Shown piece after piece: positions 37,039 to 49,800 of a DNA stretch of 64,000 bases. Position 1 is the first letter of the stretch. Every line of letters starts with the position of its first letter. The DNA comes from Lolium rigidum (Eukaryota > Streptophyta > Magnoliopsida > Poales > Poaceae): positions 339,371,090 to 339,435,089 of the forward strand of contig NC_061514.1 of the NCBI RefSeq assembly GCF_022539505.1, written 5' to 3'. The position numbers and the translations under genes were made by a program. The notes below the pieces were generated by a model. It had not been told where the DNA came from and did not search any database. It was given only the letters and a program-made list of their open reading frames with translations.

Positions 37039-37486
37039 GCGCGGCTGGCGCGGGGGATTAATGCCGCGTGGACTGCGACGCGTCCGCGGCGAGCAGACGG
37101 CGGCAGCCTTTACTGCGCGCGGAAGACGATGCGTGCGCGGAAGACGACGACATTAACTCGACGCGTGGCCGGCGAATGCAGACCGGCGGCAGGCTTTTAC
37201 AGCGCGCGGAAGACGATGCGATGAGGACGACGATCGGTTTCTCTCGCCGACAAGTTGGGGCCACCAGACGCGCGGGAAGTTTCCTCGGTATTTCCCGCGC
37301 TTTCGTTTCGTCCGGAGTCCCCGAGCGCTCCCCGGGGGGCCGGGGATGGCGTGGGATCGCCGGATGAATTTAGGCCCAAATCCGGACGAAAACGAGGAAC
37401 CGGGGGCGCGACTGGGCCGAATTACGCCGTCCGGATGGAAAAAAGGCTCGCCGGGGGCCTCGTCGGGGGGACGAGTGGAGATGCTC

Positions 37487-38490
37487 TAAGTTGCAAACAA
37501 CAGACAATTGCATTAAGTATGGTGCGTAATGTAATCAACACAAATATCCTTAGACAAAGCATCGATGTTTTATCCCTAGTGGCAACAGCACATCCATAAC
37601 CTTAGAACTTTCTATCACTGTCTCAGATTCAATGGATGCATGAACCCACTATCGAGCATAAATACCCCCCACTTGGAGTCACAAGTATCAACTTGGCCAG
37701 AGCCTCTACTAGCAACGGAGAGCATGCAAGATCATAAACAACACATATATGATAGATCAATAATCAACTTGACATAGTATTCCATATTCATCGGATCCCA
37801 ACAAACACAACATGTAGCATTACAAATAGACGATCTTGATCATGTTAGGCAGCTCACAAGATCTAAACATGATAGCACAAGAGGAGAAGACAATCATCTA
37901 GCTACTGCTATGGACCCATAGTCCAAGGATGAACTACTCACGCATCAATCCGGAGGCGGGCATGATGATGTAGAGTCCTCCGGTGATGATTCCTCTCTCC
38001 GGCAGGGTGCCGGAGGCGATCTCCTGAATCCCCCGAGATGGGATTGGCGGCGACGGTGTCACAGTAACTTTTCTCGTATCGTGGCTCTCGGTACTAGGGT
38101 TTTCGCGACGGAGAGAATAAATAGGCGAAGGAGCAGAGTCGGGGGGCGGCCGAGGGGCCCACCCCATAGGCTGGCGCGGCCAGGTGCCCCACCGCGCCGC
38201 CGTAGGGTGTGGCCGCCTCGCGGCCCCTCTTCGTCTCCTTTTCGGACTTCTGGAAGGCTCCGTGCAAAATAAGACCGTGGGCTTTTTTTCCGTCCAATTC
38301 CGAGAATACTTCCTGTAGGATTTCTAAAACCAAAAACAGCAGAAAACAGGAACTGGCGCTTCGGCATCTTGTTAATAGGTTAGTGCCGGAAAATGCATCA
38401 AAATGATGTAAAATGTATATAAAACATGTCAGTATTGTCATAAAACTAGCATGGAACATAAGAAATTATAGATACGTTTGAGACGTATCA
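37487..38490 (-). repeat. Element A 5' LTR, last part
   Basis: Resumes after the TAA duplication with GTTGCAAACAACAG and ends GTTTGAGACGTATCA at 38490, where shell O continues with TCCGGCCTAGC. Confidence 0.8.
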
Positions 38491-40082
38491 TCCGGCCTAG
38501 CAAACTTGTAAAATCAATATCTAAAGATTGGTATCTCCGAATTGAGTGAAACCAATTTTGTTGGAAAGAGGATGACAAGAGCTACCCTACAAAAACTAGT
38601 GGGGGTGATTTTCTATTATTTTTATAGGTGCAAAACCTCAACATGAGAAACCGAGAAAATCGCCAAACTCGAAAACGCAACAAGTGATCTATGCGAAATC
38701 CGTTTTCGATGAACTAGAGCTTGTTATGAGAATAAGCACAAGCTCTAAAATATCACATGGATAAGATCCAAATAACAACCAAGAAATATGATGCAAGGAT
38801 GCAAAGGTTTGAGCTCTCCGAAGGATATGATCGAGTTACTCACTCGAGAGCCCTCTTGATAGTATGACAACTAAACTATAAACCGGTCTCCAACTAAACC
38901 ATGAGACCGGTGAGAAAGAAACCCTATCAAGACCAAATCTTAATCTTGCGCATTCCACTTGAGCTCGATGATGACGGTCTTGACCGCATCAAGATGGAAC
39001 GTCTTTCTTGATTGTGTTTGCTTGATGAAGTCTTGTGAATTGCTCCCCCATACTCCACTATGAGAGAGCTTCTTCTTTTGTGCATCTTCACATATCCATG
39101 ATCACAATATGAATGACAAGTTTCAAGCATATGATCTCTTCGAGTTGGCTCATCTTGAACTTGCACTTCATTTCTTCATTCTTTATCATGCTGATGTATT
39201 GAAGTTAACTTTGAGATCTCACTTCATCTTCATCTTGAAGACATACTTGACACTTGATATTCTTCATAAATTTCTTCTTATTGCAACCTTAAAGCCAACA
39301 TATGGTTCAAGCATTGCCTATGGACCACTCCTATAAATATAACTCAATGCAAATATTAGTCCATAGGAATTGTCATTAATTACCAAAACCACACATGGGG
39401 GCTCCATGAACTTTCACATAATTTTTCATTTCAAGTAGGGGTGTCACTCACTATGAATACATGCAATATATCAGTAGAAATTGGTTTGGACCCGGTGTCC
39501 CGTGATACCTGCTGGCTGAACCTAGGTACGTTCCCCGAATCCCGACTGTCCGAGGTAGTTCTATCCTTCCGAACCTATCATGGAGATAACGACGTAACTA
39601 AGAAAAATAAAATTATTTTCTTGGTGTGTCTCTCTCATTCATATATCTAGTAATTAAATTTATGTCGAAATGCATGTATACATCGTAATATGCAATCAAA
39701 TATAATTGATATTTGAGAGCTGCTACCATCCGCAGGTAATGCTAGCAGGTTCACCAACAACTTATTGTTCACAGATCACACATAGCACAAAGTTGACACA
39801 GTAAAAAACATGTCCGATGTTTGTTGTCTGGGTTAAAATAAAGGCAACATGTACGAAATTAGCTTAACACCAACGATGAAATAATATTTCTTGTTTGTAA
39901 TCTTTCCAAAAATGCACATGGCTAGGTACAAATTATCGGCTGCGAAGGTCAAGTCATTCCCACACGAGTACTGTATGCGATCTTGGGTCCTTTCGCACAC
40001 GATTGACCGTGTGTGAAGCTTCAGCCCATCGCTTACCCACATGTAGTGACACGTTAGTAAGTCGTGTGAGATATGCCATTTC

Positions 40083-40137
40083 GGTTGTGGAGATTGCCTA
40101 TCTCAAAAAAAAAAAAAAAAGGTTGTGGCGATTGCCT
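40083..40137 (+). mobile_element. Poly(A) retroposition footprint
   Basis: A 17-bp direct duplication GGTTGTGGMGATTGCCT (40083-40099 and 40121-40137, one mismatch) brackets ATCTC followed by 16 A. A long duplication around a bare A-tail is what an extremely 5'-truncated LINE/SINE insertion leaves. Confidence 0.6.
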
Positions 40138-40214
40138 GCTCGGTACTTAGTGGTTCCTTTATGAACACACACCTCTCTATTAATAACCATTGCTGTGAAT
40201 TGTGAGTGCAAACT

Positions 40215-40343
40215 GGCTGCTGAAAATCCGAGCCTTTCACTGGCTTTGAATTTGTAGCAACTTTTTTTTCCGAGACAGCTTACAATACTAATCGTGAAGA
40301 CAGAGAGGTTGTTGAGACTTTTGTCACCTATAAAGATAAGATG
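40215..40343 (+). repeat. Direct repeat upstream of the peroxidase, copy 1
   Basis: Matches 43952-44096 with landmarks in the same order: GCTG-TGAAAA, CTTTCACTGGCTTTGA, CAGCTTA, GAGGTTGTTGAGA, TTTGTCAC and AAGATAAGATG. Divergence is considerable. Confidence 0.65.
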
Positions 40344-40741
40344 AAAAATATAAACGTGATTCCCACTAAACGTGGACACTTGCCACGATCATTCGATCGA
40401 TCGATTGATCAATGTATACTAGCTACTCCCTTCTGGAGTTGATGTTTTAATACTGAGTACAATAATAAGAACGCATGTCAATTATGAATGTCGTGCCTAC
40501 CAAGTACCAACTAGACACATGATAGGTTTTAATGGCCATCAGCTTAACGCTGGTAGGGAATGGGAGCTGTTTAATTAACCCACGGAGCTTCAACTGCTTG
40601 AGCTGCAATGCAATCGCGAGTGATTGATCGATTGTGCTCCGCACGTTCGGTTCCCAGCTGGTTCTTGAAACATTCCTTGCATGCACGATTGCACCTCAGA
40701 GTACAGCCCTCGTTGGAGCAAGAATGTAAGATAGCTTTAGC

Positions 40742-40749
40742 TATAAATA
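40742..40749 (+). promoter_or_regulatory. TATA box of the peroxidase gene
   Basis: TATAAATA, 91 bp upstream of the ATG. It leaves room for a leader of about 60 bp containing the A/C-rich AACACACCACC. Confidence 0.7.
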
Positions 40750-40832
40750 GGCAGCATAGCAGCGGCTTCTAATCACCCAAGAAGGTAACACACCACCGGG
40801 ATCAGCACGAGCGACGGAGCTAACCAGCGACA

Positions 40833-42152
40833 ATGGCAAAGCTCACCGCCGCCCTGACGGTCCTCGCGCTGGTGGCCTGCGTGGGTCGTCCATGCCAGGC
40901 AGGCTACGGGTATCCCAACCCCATGCCCTCGCCTAGTCCTCCACCATCGACTCCTCCACCGTACACCGCAACCTCACCTAGCCCTCCGCCACCCGCTCCG
41001 GTCACTCCATCCACTCCTACTCCATACAGCCCAAGTACAGCTAGCCCTCCTCCGCCCACCCCAATTGCGCCGTCTAGCCCACCACCGTACACCCCCAGCA
41101 CACCTAGTCCTCCACCTCCGCCACCCACTCCGAGCTCACCTGCTTCGGGGCTTTCCGTTGGTTACTACCAGAAGACATGCTACCGTGCAGAAGATATTGT
41201 TAGAGAAGCCGTGCGTGACGCCAGCAAGGGCATCATGGCGGGTCTCATCCGACTATTCTTCCACGACTGCTTCATCAGGGTAAGACATCTATGCTTTTAC
41301 ATATAGTACAGACGACTGTTTAAGATACAAAGTCGCAAAATATGGAGTCGATGTCCATGTGTACTTGATGGATGAATGATTGTTTGGCTATAGGGTTGCG
41401 ACGCTTCCGTGTTGTTGGATACCGCTGATCCGAATAGTGCGACCGAGAAGTTCGGCATCCCGAACCTGAGTCTGCGCGGCTTTGAAGTGATCGACGCGGC
41501 CAAGGCTAGGATCGAGAAGGAATGTGGGAACGTTGTGTCATGTGCCGACATTGTGGCCTTCGCCGGGCGTGACGCAACCTACTTCCTCAGCAACAAGAAG
41601 GTTTACTTCGACATGCCTGCCGGCCGCTATGACGGGCTTGTGTCCCTCATAAACGAGACACTCCCCAACCTCCCCCCTCCCTTCGCCACCGTAGAGCAGC
41701 TCAAGGCCGGTTTTGCATTCAAGGGCCTCAGCACCGACGAAATGGTCACCCTTTCCGGTGCGCACACCATCGGGATCTCCCACTGCTCATCCTTTTCTGA
41801 CCGCCTCACCTCGAACTCCTCCGACATGGATCCTAGTCTGAAAAGCACTCTGCAACAACAGTGTCAGTCAAACTCTGGCAGTGACAACACGGTCGTACAG
41901 GATAACAAGACCCCTGACAAGTTGGACAACAAGTACTATAAGAACGTTCTCAGCCATGAGGTGCTATTCACCTCGGATGCTGCGCTCATGATGGCGACAG
42001 ACACAAGCGATGCGGTGCGAGCAAACGCCAAGGACACAAACCAGTGGGAGGAAAAGTTCAAGGCAGCCATGGTGAAGATGGGTGCTATTGATATCAAGAC
42101 AGCTGCTAATGGCGAGATTAGGAGGAGCTGCCGTGTCTTGAACACTAACTAG
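40833..42152 (+). CDS. Class III (secretory) peroxidase with proline-rich N-terminal arm
   Basis: Two exons, 40833-41279 and 41394-42152, joined over a 114-bp GT-AG intron at the usual first-intron site between HDCFIR and GCDASV; 401 residues. A signal peptide (1-23, cut after CQA) sends it to the wall or apoplast. Residues about 30-104 are an extensin-like arm of SPPPP/TPS units. The catalytic domain from about 106 has Arg140, distal His144 (RLFFHDCF) and proximal haem His273 (SGAHTIG). All eight cysteines are present: 116-193, 146-151, 199-395 and 280-306 by family pairing. Asn236 and Asn290 are likely glycosylation sites. It would oxidise phenolics or lignin precursors with H2O2. Most family members lack the arm; here it may tether the enzyme to the wall or be cross-linked there. 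Later family introns are absent. It looks functional. Confidence 0.95.
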
Positions 42153-43527
<1,375 letters not shown>

Positions 43528-43951
43528 AAAAGCGTCGATGTGACCGCAGTGGACGACAACATGCTAAGCTAAGGCTTGTCGAGGTGCACGTGAGTGGGAG
43601 AGGGAATAGTGGCGATAGGAGGACCAGAGTAGGGAGCTATAAAAAATGGAAATTTGCATTAAAATCGGTCTCAAATACTCAAACCTGGCACGAGCTATCT
43701 TCTGTTGACATGATGGGGACCGCATGTAAGAATAAAGGTCACAACAAATAAAAAAAGGTGGGACCCACATGTAAAAAGATGAATTAAATAGATGCCAAGT
43801 TAGCCAGACCAAAGGGTATGTAGCCGACTTCAAGGCCACCTAGGGTTTACAAACAGCGACCCCAACAAAGTTAATGGCATTCATTCAATTCACCGATCCC
43901 TATAATAAAAAAAATTAGTAATATAAACTATTGTGACCTTTGATAACAATG

Positions 43952-44096
43952 AAGCTGTTGAAAAATTATCCGTCTTTCACTAGCTTTGATTTTTCAGCAA
44001 CTGTTTTCTTGGCAGCTTAAAATCACTTTTATATCCTGACTCCTGAGAATAAAAAGAGGTTGTTGAGATTTTGTCACATTTCAAGATAAGATGGAC
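43952..44096 (+). repeat. Direct repeat downstream of the peroxidase, copy 2
   Basis: Same orientation as copy 1 (40215-40343), 3.7 kb away, so the pair brackets the gene. It may be the remains of the promoter of a lost tandem peroxidase copy or a dispersed repeat. Confidence 0.6.
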
Positions 44097-46258
44097 ACTA
44101 GCAAGTTGGCATTTCAGGATAAGATGGATAACAAGTGTAGTGGTTTTGGTTTAAATTTTTTTAAGTATCGTGGTTTTAGTTTAAATTGGTTTAAATTTAA
44201 ACTAAAATGTCGACACTTATTATGAGGTAGCACGTGCTTTGCACGACATATGAGTAGAATAGTATAGCTAAAAAAAATTAAGTAGGGAAGACATAGGGTG
44301 GTCTGAAAATTACAGCGTGAGATAGATTAATATATTCTCTTTTACGAAGTGATAAACTTTTTTTATGGATAGCTTAATATGAGTATTTATATGTTTTTTT
44401 TATCAGATGCACCAAAAGAATTAAGGTTCTGTTTTACGTCTACTAACTTCTACTGAATTTGATTTCTTACCATATGTGAGTTCCAATTAGAAGACAACAG
44501 TGGTAGGAAAAAAAATAGAAAAAAAATGAAGAGTAAAAATATTTGAAGATAAGACATTTTGATTATCAAATTAGTGATTATTGTACATCTCTTTTCCATT
44601 TAGCATTTTTTCTTTCTCATTTGATCTCTTTTACGGCAATCCGCAAGGAACCTGAGTTACATTTGGTTCTGTTGAGTCAAAATTTTCATATCCGTTGATT
44701 AAATCATCTGATAAGTTTTGCTTAATTGAACCAGTAAGCGTATATGCCAGGCTTGACTAAAATTCAGGCCTACCTTCTTAAAAATAATGTTAATCGTTCC
44801 TCAAAATAAAAACTTCAAGCTGTTCAATAGATCATCACACCTCGCCGGCGGTAGTTCATAACTTCAGTGGCTTGTGGTCGAATGTCCATTCATACCAGTT
44901 ATCGATGGTTGCAATGCTTCATTGGTTGACATGACATTGTTTTTTTATGCCCGTTCAACCAATTAATCATCACTTCGTATCCACCCATGCTTCAGTCTCT
45001 AGTTAACAAACAGGAGTGTGATCAGCTCTGAGCTCATGTTCAGTATCTATGCGCACCCAAAAACGTACACTGAACGGTGAGTTTTTGTAGCTCTTCACTC
45101 GATCTACTCCTAATTCCGAATGGCACTTGATCGATTCCAAGCTGAAAAACAGAGCTCTTGGTATATTCACTAACTGGATCATATCTGTCGATGGATGGAT
45201 CTCGTTGCAGTTGCAATGCAAGCCAGAGGTAGCGTTCTGCTGCCTCCCCCATAAATACGGTCGCGTCTGGCGTGCGGCCAGAGGCTGCCTCCAGCCTCCT
45301 CCCATCGTGGGGCCTCAGCGCCAACCCGTTGTGCCCGCTCTGCCCCGCCACAACCGCTCTCCATACCTGCCCATGCATCCTCGAGCTCGAGCTGCTCCGC
45401 GTCGAGCTCGGGAGCGTCAACAGCCGCCGCGCCACCTCATACTCGTCCTTGCAACCACGACGGTCGAAGCCGGAGGCGTCCTCCCTTGGGGCTACAACGG
45501 TCGGAGCCGAAGGCGCCCGTGGACTCCGAAGAGGAAGAGGATCCCGTAGCCTGCAGGCACGGAGCACCTCCCGGCGGCCTCGATCTGCTGACCGGCCAGC
45601 ACACCACCACCACGTCTTGTCCACCAGACATGCCTACCCACACGTTGACCATGTTCCTCCTCGGCGGCGACGCGCACGACATCGTCGCCGACAACTGGAG
45701 CACGCCCTGGCACATGTACCCGTGCCGCACCAACGACGACGACAAGTCTGTATTCGCGCATGAGGAGAGACCCGACAGCGGAGGCCAATCGCGGCACTGG
45801 GACCGCCACATCCGGTAGGTCAGCGTGTAAGCAGTGAGGCAGAGCTAGCCGCCAGAGCAGCCGGCCGCCGCCTACCCGCCCCTGACCGGCATCTCGTCGA
45901 TGACCACGACGCGATGAAGTACCCGGACGACACTCGTTGGTTGTTGCTCCGAGTCAAATAAAGAAATACGGCCACCCATGTTGCAAGTCTGCGGTAACAA
46001 CTGTGGTTCTCTAGAAAATTTTGCTAGCTTCTAGGAGGCTCAGGCACCCACGCACGCTTAGAGACTCCTAGACTGATTGAGTGCGCGCAAGGACAGGCGA
46101 ATCCAGCGCATTGGGGCCGTTAGATTATTCCCGGTGAAACTTGATAAACGGTAGAGGTTAGTGCTGTATTGCAAATGAACGGCCATGATATCTTTAGAGA
46201 TGTTTGGGCGGGAAGTTGGGATGGTAGATCCAAATTTAAAACTGCCACATTATAGTAC
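44097..46258. other. Intergenic region without a recognised gene
   Basis: AT-rich to about 45000, then a GC-rich stretch (about 45230-45930) with overlapping open frames on both strands. One plus-strand frame has GLSANPLCPLCP near 45310, reminiscent of the zf-RVT knuckle of LINEs, but nothing around it supports this. A plus-strand frame at 45486-45818 is acidic at first and ends DRHIR; I do not recognise it. Confidence 0.4.
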
Positions 46259-46272
46259 CACTAGTAGATAAC

Positions 46273-46470
46273 AGGCCTTTTGTTCCGGGTGGTAAGGGCC
46301 TTTTGTCGCGGGCGGCCAGCCGCGACAACGGAGGCGCGACAAAAGGGTCCACCTTTTGTCGCGGGTCGCTTACGACCCGCGACATAAGGTCCACCACGTG
46401 GCAGCTGCAGGGCGCGCACGGCACAGGCCCTTTTGTCGCGGGCGGTATTACCACCCGCGACAAAAGGCCC
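46273..46470. repeat. CACTA sub-terminal repeats, left end
   Basis: Three inverted-repeat units: TTTTGTCGCGGGCGG...CCGCGACAA, TTTTGTCGCGGGTCGC...GACCCGCGACA, and TTTTGTCGCGGGCGG...CCACCCGCGACAAAA. In En/Spm-type elements such repeats bind the element-coded accessory protein. Confidence 0.8.
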
Positions 46471-46808
46471 TATACGTGGCGCGCGCACAACGCTGCTGCT
46501 TTAGGGTTTGAGGGGTGCGAGCACCCTCCCTCCCCGCCACCGACCGCCTGTTATTTCATTTTTTTCGTTCGAAAATAAAAGTTGCATATATTTGTACGCT
46601 ACTAGAAGTTGTACACGTTCATTCAATATATATATATATAGATCGATCAAACAAATGTTGGAAGCAAAAGTCGATTCCCCTTACACATATTCGTAGATTC
46701 CCTACATATATACATGGAGGTCACGATCGACAAGCGGTACTAACGACCGTCTATTTGGAGGTAGAGCATCTATTTGGACTAAACAAGCCTTTGTTGTTTA
46801 TTACTTCT

Positions 46809-49800
46809 CTAACCAAAAGTCCCGCCAGTTCCTCCGCGATTCCTAGTGCGTGTTCCTTTGGTTGGAGTCTGTCCCGCATGAAGTCGACCTATATACGAAA
46901 ATGAGATGAGTATGACTATATCAGTCTTGATAACGAAATATTGATGATAATAAATAAAGTTGTGAATGTTATTGCTTACGTCGAATTTATTTTTGTTCTG
47001 CTTCTCGGTGGTTAACATGCGAATGGACTCGCAAACGTAGTATCCACATAGATTCGTCCCTTGTGGCTGTCGGGGGCACGGTACAGGAGTAAATGTTAGC
47101 TTCTTTGCAAAGGTAATCTCCTTATGATGATTCTTCAAAGCTTGCCAAGCCCTGCCAGTGCAAAAGAATGATTGAATGAGTGGATAATTAATTGATATCT
47201 CACGAAAGATAAAGCGCGGCGATGAAGGAAATTACACTTGGAGCAACTTCTGCAAGTCCTGGAACCCGTCCACGCCTCTACTCAGTGGGTCTTTTACTTC
47301 AACTATTCCCTTATCAGAGTTGAATGTCTAGTAGAATCCAGTGGAAGCTGCACATGTTATGCATATACGTCAGGAATTACACTTAACATCGAGTAAGAAA
47401 AATTGAATGTGCATAAAAGATCATTAAGACTCTCACTCGTAGTTGTAAGGAAACAATATTGTATCACGAAATATTGCTCCTCAAAAACCTTAGTAGGTTT
47501 CCCCCGTTTCTTCGCGTTTATGCTTCACCGTTTCAACATGTATTTTATCCGGGTCAATAAACCCAACATTGATAATATTATTACTTTTGCATTCACCGAT
47601 CTTCGCCTGCATAAGAGAACACATAAGATATAATGAGTATATATATGCAATGAAAACGAACATGAACCGAATGAAAATGAACTTATATGTAGTTAACAAC
47701 TTACAAGCAATAGCAACTCATGAGAGATTTGTCGAGGGCATCTAGATTGAATAACCGCCATAGTTCATTCATCTCAATATGGATCTCCTCCTTTCGGTAG
47801 TAATATTCCCATGGTATACTCGCCACGATGTACATTATGTTCTCCTTGCATGCATCAAGGTACCACCGATGCAAATTCCGCATATGTGTTGGCAGTTTAT
47901 GCAGCTGCTCTCTCGCTGACCAAGTCGGCCCCGTAGACAAATTTAGGAGCTATATCAGCAATGGGTAGTGCAGCATCTGCTGCAAGTAGAAATTCCTCCA
48001 CGGTAACTGAACATGAAGCCGCTAGCCTTGCAGCTTCTTCCATATCGATACCACCATGTTCCTGGTACACCTTGGGAACATTAAGCACTTTGAGTGCTGG
48101 GATCGATTGTTTGGGCTGAGCACCGAGGAGGGGAACTTCCTTTCTCTTTTTGCCTTTTGTCGTTGGCTTGGCCTTGAGGGGTGCACTTGTTGAAGTTGAC
48201 TTATTCTCAGCTGCACTTCTAGCTGATGATTTGCTCGTGCCAGCAATGTCCTTCTCCTTAGCCTTTTCAGCCTTCTTTTGGTCAATTACCTTCGCAAGAG
48301 TGCGTGTATAGTCATCCTTCTTCTCGTGTAACTCATACTGCGATGGTGTGTTCAGAAAACTAGTAGCATATTCTATTTGCTTCTCTGTGTATGGCTCTGG
48401 CGCGAGGAGGTTTTGGCTTATGAAAAAAATCATAATTGATATTTCTTAACAATGGCATCATTTTCCTCCGGGTACGATCGTAAGGACGGGGGGAGGAACC
48501 TTTGGTACTTTTGGGAGGGGCGACATCTTGCGGACGGGACTCTTGAAACGCTTCCGGCTGGGTGCATTCCGAGTCTTTTTGGGCGGAGGCGGCGGCGCTG
48601 GAGATGGAGATGGACTACCGATGTCGTGGTCGACGTCGTACCCATGGGGTGATGGTGGCGACATGTGATCAGTAGGAGGAGGTGATGGTGGCCTGCGATC
48701 ACCTGGAGGAGGTGATGGTGACCTGCTGGGACGACTGGTACTAGGTGCTACCCAGCTCGGCAGCCCGATGTTCTTCTTTTCCCGCAGAATGATTTCTCCC
48801 AAAGCACCTCTCCGAGTGTAAGCCCCCATCACCTCCACGGATATCGAGCTCCAATGTCCCCCACGACGGGACAACCGAATCCACCCCGACACGAGCATAG
48901 CCAGCTGGAATCGGATTGCCATGCCATGTTGCCGGCTCACCTTCGAGTCCAAATGCCGGTAAGACATAGCCGACCGCCACCTTAACGTAAACCTTCCCGA
49001 ACACCTCATGGAGATCACAAGGTGTTTGCTCCTTGATTCCATCCAAGGGGTCGCCAGGACCGGCATCTATCATCATCCGTGTAGAAGGGGCCTCCGAGTC
49101 GGCCACGCCGCTGTCTCGTCGCCGAGATATGTCGGCCGGTATTATCCGGCGGGCGCTGTCCTTTTAGTTCATTTATCTCCCGCTGCTGGCTCGCTGAAGC
49201 TCCCGCCGCTGCTGGTCAAGTCGGCGTTGGAACTCGGCCATCTGGTCATTATGCACCTCCAGCTGGCGTTGTTTAGCTCTCGCTCGGCTTCTATAAGTCT
49301 CCGCGTCGGCCGGAAACCCAAGCGACCATGGAACACTAGGGCCGAAGCCTCTTGTTCGTCCTCCCTTCTCAGGATTACCGAGGACAAGCGTCAGCAAGTC
49401 TTTCTCTCTATCGGGAGCAAACTTTAGTTTTCCCGCCTTTATATATGTCGTCACTTCAATCCATTTTTGCCTGGGTACCCTAACTCTGGTGTCACTTTCA
49501 ACAATGTTCCTTGTCTTCATGTCATACTCACAGCCATGCGCGAGGAACCAATTTCGAGCCCTAGTGTCCCATCCTTCTCGCGTGGGTTCTGGAGTGATCC
49601 CGTTCAGCTCCATCTCAGCCTCTTGTGCATCCCACTTAGGCATGGCTACTCCGTAGCCCCCTCGCCCCGTATGATGGTGATATTTCTTTTCGCTTGCATT
49701 CTTCTTGTTTTTCGTTGACAGAGTTCACAGCCTCCTCTCGATTCTTTGTACCTCACAAATTCTTCCCAGTTATGCTCCTCGCTTCGCTAGGTAGTTCTCG

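Larger units (their letters stand above)
35509..37486 (-). mobile_element. PIF/Harbinger-like DNA element (1978 bp) with cargo ORF
   Basis: Inserted in A's LTR with a 3-bp duplication TAA (35506-35508 and 37487-37489). The uninterrupted LTR has CAGTATTAAGTTGC at this spot, which confirms the insertion. The terminal inverted repeats are GAGCATCCCCACTCGT and, at the other end, GAGCATCTCCACTCGT (15 of 16). A TAA/TWA duplication with GAGCATC ends fits the Harbinger superfamily. No transposase is present. It carries one intact ORF with its own TATA box. The element is much GC-richer than its surroundings. Confidence 0.82.
6068..38490 (-). mobile_element. LTR retrotransposon A (Athila-like Ty3/Gypsy, gag-protease only), heavily nested
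   Basis: A minus-strand element with its 3' LTR at the left and 5' LTR at the right. LTR boundaries are TGATGGCG... and ...GAGACGTATCA. The flanks CCCGG (6063-6067) and TCCGG (38491-38495) look like a 5-bp duplication with one change. Subtracting nested insertions gives LTRs of about 1598 and 1595 bp, an internal region of about 4.9 kb and a total of about 8.1 kb. A tRNA-Asp primer site lies inside the 5' LTR (26771-26788). A purine tract reading AGCTTGGGGATGC on the minus strand abuts the 3' LTR at 14617. It encodes gag and protease but no reverse transcriptase, RNase H or integrase, so it should need enzymes from a partner. Five later elements sit in it: C, a hAT-like MITE, T1, B and a Harbinger-like element. 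Confidence 0.8.
3622..39416. mobile_element. Outer repeat shell O (TGAAAG...CTTTCA, 5-bp duplication CATAA)
   Basis: The outermost recognisable insertion. It starts TGAAAGAACACGG at 3622 and ends GAACTTTCA at 39416. CATAA flanks it at 3617-3621 and 39417-39421. TG..CA ends and a 5-bp duplication fit an LTR or solo LTR; no coding region or second LTR was seen. Removing nested insertions leaves about 2.1 kb in three pieces: 3622-4065, 5337-6067 and 38496-39416. It carries the CACCTAGAGGG-GGTGAATAGG block common in grass genomes near its start, the block GGGATTTCC-TCGAGGCGGAAACC near 5416, and CCGGATAATCCGG near 5966. All three also occur in nested element I, so O and I are one family. What drove its movement is unknown to me. 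Confidence 0.62.
39422..40741. other. Peroxidase upstream region
   Basis: Mostly unique AT-rich sequence with no gene. It holds a small retroposon-tail footprint (40083-40137) and one copy of a direct repeat (40215-40343). CGATCGATCGATTGATC at about 40395 is a short self-complementary run. The TATA box of the peroxidase follows. Confidence 0.5.

Noticed and set aside
45272..45420. GLSANPLCPLC as a LINE zinc knuckle
   Set aside because: No RT motif or other LINE part nearby; two CPxC-like residues are not enough.
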